In this document: piece after piece, positions 58,379 through 64,000 of the stretch
How the letters are laid out: every line of letters begins with the position of its first letter
Position numbering within the stretch: the first letter of the stretch is position 1
Assembly (NCBI GenBank): GCA_003117195.1
Contig: BDSI01000040.1
Span: forward strand, 186,658-250,657
Direction: 5' to 3'
Length of the DNA stretch: 64,000 nt
From: Eudorina sp. 2006-703-Eu-15
Taxonomy: Eukaryota; Chlorophyta; Chlorophyceae; Chlamydomonadales; Volvocaceae
Notes under the pieces: model-generated
Databases searched by the model: none
Told to the model about the DNA's origin: nothing
Seen by the model: the letters and a program-made list of their open reading frames with translations, nothing else
Made by a program: the position numbers and the translations under genes

Positions 58379-61300
58379 ATGTCGGCGGCGCTTGGCTCTA
58401 CCGGCCCCCGCGTTGCTCCTGCCCGGGCGGCGCCGCTGTGCCGCAGGGCCTTGCTGCTGCCAGCGGGCCGCACTCGCGTGGTAGTGCGTGCGGACCTTCG
58501 CCGGCCGGAGTACATCCCGAACCGTATTGATGGTGAGCCCCAGACAGCGCAGGATCCGCCTGCCTCAATTGCGTTACATATAGGAAGCGTCCGAGGCTGG
58601 AGAATCCTGGGCCAAGATCTAGAATTCTCGGCTGTCGACCTCCCGCGCGCGATGAGTCGGCGGTCCGGTCGGTCGCGCCCTCTGGGCTGGCGCCTGCTGC
58701 TATATCGGACCTCTGCGCATGTCCAAATCGAACCTGGCAGTGCCAAGCGGGTTGTCACACGGGGCCTATTGATTCCTCCGGTCTTAGCGTCCGGGTTTCC
58801 CGCAGCTTCCCTCTGGCCGGCCTCCTCCTCCTCCGGGCCCCTCCCGGCGTCCACCCTCCGCATTCTCCTCCTGTACGCGTACATCCCCTCCCCTCCAAAT
58901 TCAAATCCCAGCCCCCACACCCACACCCTCACCCGCATGTAAGCGGACCCACACCGATCGTCATCTCGCCCAGCCAGCCCAGCCAGCTCAGCCGGGCCAG
59001 TAGCTCTCAGGCAACGCAGCGGCCTCCAGGACGTCCTCTTCACCTAGCACCTACTCCCCCCACACACATCCTCTCCCACGAATGACGGACCCACCCTGCC
59101 CGCCCCCACAGCGGGCGGGCGGCAACGCAGGGGCTCCTCGCCCCGCCCCCCACTTGCCTCTCCCCCCACGACCCGCTGCGCTTGCAGAGGGTAACCCCCA
59201 ACCCGGACGCAAACCGTCCGCCTCCCCGCCCAGGTCCCATCAGCTCTCTCCCCTTCCCTCCGAGGCTGTCTGGGCTTTTGTCGCGCGCGCCCCTCTCCCT
59301 CCCCTCACCCTGACCTTCCCGCCCGTCACCTCTCCCGCCCCTCACCCCGCCCCTCGCACCCCCCCCCCGCCCCGGCCCAGATCCCAACTATGTCCGCATC
59401 TTCGACACCACCCTCCGCGACGGCGAGCAGTCCCCCGGGGCCACCCTCACCTCGAAGGAGAAGCTGGACATCGCCCGGGGCCTGGCGCGTCTGGGGGTGG
59501 ACATCATTGAGGCCGGCTTCCCGGTGGCCTCACCTGATGACTTTGAGGCCGTGAGGACCATCGCCATGGAGGTAGGGGGGGGTGCGGCTGGGAGGGGAGG
59601 GGAGGGGGGGAGGGGATGGGAGGGGGGGCTGGGAGGGGAGGGGATGGGGGGGGAGGGGAGGGGAGGGGAGGGGGGGCTGGGGGGGGAGGGGAGGGGAGGG
59701 GGGGCTGGGGGGGAGATGGGAGGGGGGGCTGGGGGGAGAGATGGGAGGGGGGGCTGGGATGGGAGGGGATGGGAGGGGTGTGGGTGTAGAAAGTGTGTAG
59801 GGAGGGGAAGGGGGGGTCGGTGCGTGGTGGGGGAGTGAGCAGAGTGAGCAGCGCGGAGATCGGCTGAGTAGCTGGGCGGGAGGTGGGGGGTAGGAGGAGA
59901 GGAGGGGAAAGGGGGGAGGGGGGTATAGGAAATATTGGTAGACAAACTGCGCTGCTGCCAGAGCAAACGTCCGGTGAAAAATTACCCGTACCCGGGTCTG
60001 CAGCGATGTGACGACGACGTCCACGTTGTAGGCCTCGGACCGCTGGCGGCTGTTAAATACCGAGGAGCCCTAGGGGAAGGGGGAGGGGAGGGGGGGACGG
60101 GGGTGGGGGCGCCGCTGGGGCGTCAGGTAAGAGGTCGTGGGGAGGATAGCAACGGGAGATCCGGGGGAGGGCGAGGGGCAGGGGAGGGGAAAGGGCGAGG
60201 GGCAGGGAAGGGCAAAGGGGAGCGGAGCCGCGCCGATGGACCCGTTGGGCCGGGCCTCCCTCCTGGCGGGGGGTGGGGAGGAGGGCCTCCAGGCGGGCGG
60301 GCGCGGCGATGGCGTGAGATTGCAAGCGGTGGGGAAGGGATTCTCCTCCCCGGCCCCCCGCCCCCGAACATCCAAACCCTCGCGGATACATGATCCGACG
60401 ACTGGCCATCCACCATCACCCACCACACACACACACACACACACACACGCACCCCCCCTCTGTCCCCTCCGTCCCCTTCCCCCCGTCCCGGACAGGTGGG
60501 CAACGACGTTCAGCCGGACGGCTACGTGCCGGTCATCTGCGGCCTCTCCCGCACCAAGTTCCAGGATCTGGAGCGCGCCTGGGAGGCGGTGCGCCACGCC
60601 AAGCGCCCGCGTGTCCACACCTTCATCGCCACCAGCGACATTCACATGAAGTACAAGCTGCGAATGACGCAGGACGAGGTGGTGGAGAACGCAGTGGCGG
60701 CGGTGAGGCACCTGCGGTCGCTGGGCTGCAACGACATCGAGTTCAGCCCGGAGGACGCCGGCCGCTCCGAACCCGCCTTCCTGTACCGGATCCTGGGCGA
60801 GGTCATCAAGGCGGGCGCCACCACCCTCAACATCCCCGACACGACGGGCTGGAACCTGCCGCACGAGTTTGGCGGCCTGATCGGCGCGATCCGGAAGAAC
60901 ACGCCCGGCGCCGAGAATGTGATCATTTCGACGCACTGCCAGAATGATCTGGGGCTGGCGACCGCGAACTCGCTGGCGGGCGCGATGGCGGGCGCCCGCC
61001 AGATTGAGTGTACGATCAACGGCATCGGGGAGCGGGCGGGGAACGCCTCCCTGGAGGAGGTGGTCATGGCCATCAGCCTGCGAGGGTGAGTCTCTCTGTG
61101 TGTGGGGGGAAGAGGGGGGAGGGGGAAGGGGGGATGGGAAGGGGGGAGGGGGCGGGGAAGGGGAGAGGGGGCGGGGAGAGGGGGAAAGGGGGAGGGGAAG
61201 GGCGATTTCGTGATTTCTCGCTGTCTTTGTTGACAAACGGGAAGGGCGGGGAAGAGCGCCGGGTGGGTGGTGGGTGTGTAGGGCCCCCCTCTTCCATGCA

Positions 61301-64000
61301 TGCCAATCTCCTATACTCCCCCCCTCCCGTCCTCCGCCACTTCCTCCTCCTCCTCCTTTCACGCCCCACATCCCTCCCTTCCCCCCCGATAAAGATCTCG
61401 ACCAATTTCCTATATCCCCCCATCTTTTTGTCAATAAAGACAGCGAAATTCTCCCCCCCCCCACACACACACACGTGCAGCAAGGACCAGATGGGCGGCC
61501 TGTACACGGGCATCCGGCCCGTCCACATCTACCCAACCTCCAAGATGGTGTCGGACTACAGCGGCATGATTGTGCAGCCGCACAAGGCCATCGTGGGCGC
61601 GAACGCCTTCGCGCACGAGAGCGGCATCCACCAGGACGGCATGCTCAAGAACAGAGAGACGTGGGTCGCTTTTAGGAGGAGGAGGAGGAACATGTTAAGG
61701 GGGGAGGGGGCATTTTAAAGGGGGGAGGGGGCACGGGGAGGGGACGGGGGACGGGGGCGGAGGGAGGGGCCTGGGCGGAGGGCTGCGGGCGGTGCGCGGT
61801 GCGTGTCGACGGAGGAGGGGTTGACAACGGTGGAGGCTGGCAGGGGCAGGTCGAGGGGGAGGGCGCCTAGAACCCCGCCTCTCAGCAGCGAGCAACCGGA
61901 CACGGCGGCAGCAGCAGCATCAGCAGCGACAGCAGCAGCAGTCGCAGCAGCAGTCGCAGCAGCAGCAGCGACAGCAACAGGCGGTCGGCAGCAGAGCCAG
62001 CGGCTGCTGGAGGCGGCGTTACGGCAGTAGCGGCAGTTGCGCGGGAGGTGTAGGCGGCGGCCGCCGCGCCACCAGTGCCGGACCCGGGCCCCGCCGGCAC
62101 CCCCGCCTCCCCACTTGGACGCGCCCTTCGTCCCCTCTCCTGCTGGCTGCTGCGGCAGCGGATGCAGCTCATGCAGCAGCAACCGCGTTCAGCAACCGCA
62201 TCAGCAGAACAGGCGCCAGGACGCGCCGGCGGTTTGGGGAGTTTCGGTGGAGGGGCGGAGGTGCTCTGCCGCCGTTGGTCCCTCCCTCCTTCCCTCCCTC
62301 CCTCGAGAGAGATGGCCCTGGCGGAGGAGGAGGTGGAGGAGGAGGTGGAGGAGGAGGAGGTGGAGGAGGCGCGCTCTTGCGGCCATCTCTCTCGTCGGGG
62401 CCCCTGTCAGTTGTCGGTCGGTTGGCCGCCGCGGGGGGAGAGGGGGCCGCGGACCTGCAGGCTCCAGTTCGCAGGAGCTCTGGCGCCTGGTGGAGGAGGA
62501 GGACGGGTGGAGGGTGCCGCCACCGCAGCAGCAGCAGAAACAGAATCCCCGGCAGCACCCTCAGCAGCACCCTCAGCAGCACCTCCAGCAGCACCCTCAG
62601 CAGCACCCTCAGCAGCAGAAGCCGTGTGGGGTCGGTGGGGGGCCGGCGGGACAGGGAGCCTAGCTCGGGGGGGGGGGAGGGGACAGCAGCGGCGAAGGGG
62701 CCGGCCTCACGCTCCGCCAACCCGGGCCCAGCCGCCCGCCCCTCCTCCGGCTTCCCCTGCGGCAAACCGCTTCCGTGACACCAGGGGGGGGGCACCCCTG
62801 GGGGTTCCTCCACCGCTGGTCCCCGGCAAACAACCTGACCCCCCGCCCTCGGGCCTGTGGGGTCCCCCCCGTCGTTTGGTGCCCGTAGTTGTGTTGGTGC
62901 CCGTCGTGAGCGTGTGTGTGTGTGTACGTGTAAACGAAGACGGAGCTGCGAGAGTGTGTGTGCGTGTGTGTGTGTGTGTGTGTGGCTCACGGCACCTTTC
63001 TCCCCGGAGTAGATGCCGTTCCCCATCCTGCCTCCCCACTGCCTGCCCTCCCCTCGACCCCCCCCCCATCCACTTGCGGTCCCCCCCCCCCGCCCCCAGG
63101 TACGAGATCATGACCCCGGAGTCCATCGGTCTGCCCCGCCAGGAGCAGGACCGAGGTGGGCGGCCGCGGGGGAGGGGGCGGGAGGGGGCGGGAGGGAGGG
63201 AGGGGGAGAGAGGGAGGGGGAGGGAGGGAAGACGGGGGAGGACAGGGGACGGTGGGCGGGGGAGGACAGCGGAGGGAGGGGGGAGGCCTCCGTCTGTTTG
63301 GTGCTCGCTTATGGTTCCGCCGTCCGCCGTACATCGATGCGGTCACCCGGACGGGCCAATTTTCGATGTGGTTTTGAAGGGGAGGGGGGGGGCGCCCCTT
63401 TTCCCACCACACCCCACCACACCATGCGTTGTCCCTCTTTCCACTGCACAAAGGGTGACCTTTTCCCGTGAGGGCATTTCCGATGTTCCGGTGATTGGCC
63501 TATTCCCTCTCCCCCACATTGACCCCGCTGTACCCCTCCCCCCCCCCTTCTCCTCCAGGCATTGTGCTGGGCAAGCACAGCGGCCGCAACGCCCTCAGCT
63601 CCCGACTGCGGTCCCTGGGCTACGAGCTGAGCTCCTCGGAGCTGGACGACGTGTTCAAGTGGGTAGGGGGGCCGGGGGGGAGGGGGCGCGGACAAGCGAG
63701 GAGGCGGGGGGGCCGGGGCGGCATGCCCGTCAACAGGGTTGTGGACCGCCGGGACGGCTGCCACCGGTGGGTGGGTGGTGACGTTTCGCTGTTCCGCTGT
63801 CTTGATTGTCAGCAGGAGGAAGGTCAAAGGAGGGGAGGGAGGGAGGGAGGGAGGATACAGGAAATGCCCCCTCAAACCCTAACCCCCTTTCTTTGCCGGC
63901 CCACCCCCCTTCCCCGCTTCCCCCTCGCCTTCCCCTTCGCCTTCCCCCCCTCCCCCCCTCCCCCCCCCAAAACAGGCGGTTCAAGGCCCTGGCCGACAAG
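58379..64000 (+). CDS. 2-isopropylmalate synthase, 5' part (truncated by window end)
   Basis: This enzyme condenses acetyl-CoA with 2-oxoisovalerate, the committed step of leucine synthesis, in the chloroplast of plants and algae. Exons are 58379-58532, 59381-59571, 60496-61085, 61481-61660, 63100-63155, 63559-63658 and 63976 onward, all GT..AG and in phase. The first about 50 residues are rich in Ala/Arg/Pro/Val ([20 protein letters not shown]) and fit a plastid transit peptide. The TIM-barrel follows: [17 protein letters not shown] (residues about 58-73), [84 protein letters not shown] and [18 protein letters not shown] is the plant-type metal-binding loop. About 432 residues are inside the window; the C-terminal leucine-feedback domain should lie beyond it. 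The sequence could belong to the close relative methylthioalkylmalate synthase, but in an alga IPMS is expected. Confidence 0.95.
59572..59790. repeat. G-rich low-complexity start of IPMS intron 2
   Basis: The intron opens with about 200 bp of GGGGAGGGGAGG / GGGGGGCTGGG-type repeats on the coding strand, a candidate G-quadruplex cluster immediately downstream of the donor at 59572. Confidence 0.85.
59922..59966 (+). repeat. Copy of intron-dispersed element A (IPMS intron 2)
   Basis: GGTATAGGAAATATTGGTAG, then ACAAACTGCGCTGCTGCCAG, is nearly identical to 51461-51512 in the neighbouring gene's intron but in the sense orientation of its own host gene. Confidence 0.8.
61205..61456. repeat. Inverted pair of element B with element A copies (IPMS intron 3)
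   Basis: At 61211-61236 the sequence GATTTCTCGCTGTCTTTGTT precedes GACAA. At 61428-61456 the near reverse complement TTGTCAATAAAGACAGCGAA precedes ATTCTC. Between them lie two reverse-orientation element A cores (61301-61318 and 61400-61418). The inverted ends could pair in the transcript, or represent terminal inverted repeats of a small transposon. Confidence 0.7.
61900..62000. repeat. (CAG)n-rich imperfect repeat in IPMS intron 4
   Basis: CAGCAGCAGCATCAGCAGCG, then CAGTCGCAGCAGCAG-type units run through the 1.4-kb intron 61661-63099. Further 15-bp units (CAGCACCCTCAGCAG) lie at about 62545-62615, and GT runs at 62917-62983. Confidence 0.85.

Noticed and set aside
62075..63781. A 568-codon plus-strand open frame
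   Set aside because: It passes through IPMS introns 4-6 and includes two IPMS exons out of their proper context. The low-complexity Ala/Gly/Pro/Arg content is intron repeat translation.

Overview
This window is nuclear DNA from a GC-rich green alga, most likely a volvocine or other chlamydomonadalean (Chlamydomonas/Gonium/Volvox type). The evidence is very GC-rich exons, many short exons joined by GT..AG introns full of poly-C/poly-G and minisatellite DNA, a plant-type 2-isopropylmalate synthase, a plant-type ureidoglycolate amidohydrolase, and F-box-like/ankyrin and F-box-like/LRR genes. No prokaryotic operon, CRISPR array, rRNA or complete tRNA was seen.

Layout. 1-1950 is a 28-bp minisatellite with a higher-order period of about 645 bp. 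1951-5750 is less GC-rich and has no convincing gene. 5752-10787 (+) is ureidoglycolate amidohydrolase (UAH). 10.8-12.4 kb holds dispersed repeats. 12.4-14.2 kb (+) is a gene-like stretch broken by several frame changes. 14.2-17.7 kb is mostly repeats, with a possible minus-strand F-box fragment. 18024-23490 (+) is a clean nine-exon F-box-like/LRR gene. 25016-27147 (-) is a four-exon multi-pass membrane protein. 28053-30446 (+) is an ankyrin-repeat gene with one frame break. 30.4-34.9 kb is less GC-rich with no clear gene. 34901-39346 (+) is a nine-exon histidine-phosphatase (phosphoglycerate-mutase-like) gene. 39.3-44.2 kb has no secure gene. 44258-58074 (-) is a complete 18-exon pyruvate carboxylase. 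58379 to the window end (+) is the 5' part of 2-isopropylmalate synthase, head-to-head with pyruvate carboxylase across 304 bp.

Exon chains for the F-box-like/LRR, membrane, phosphatase and pyruvate carboxylase genes were derived by hand. Each closes exactly in frame, giving 655, 352, 597 and 1274 residues, so the local sequence is probably accurate. That makes the frame breaks in the UAH 5' and middle exons, the 12.4-14.2 kb region and the ankyrin gene more likely to be real lesions, though indel errors in GC repeats are not excluded.

Metabolically, pyruvate carboxylase (anaplerotic oxaloacetate) and isopropylmalate synthase (acetyl-CoA into leucine) share one short intergenic region. UAH is the last step in recovering nitrogen from purine ureides. 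The most unusual non-coding signal is a family of short sequences (cores GTATAGGAAATTGGTAGACA and TTTGTCAATAAAGACAGCGA) recurring in both orientations inside introns of five unrelated genes, which looks like remnants of an intron-dwelling mobile element.
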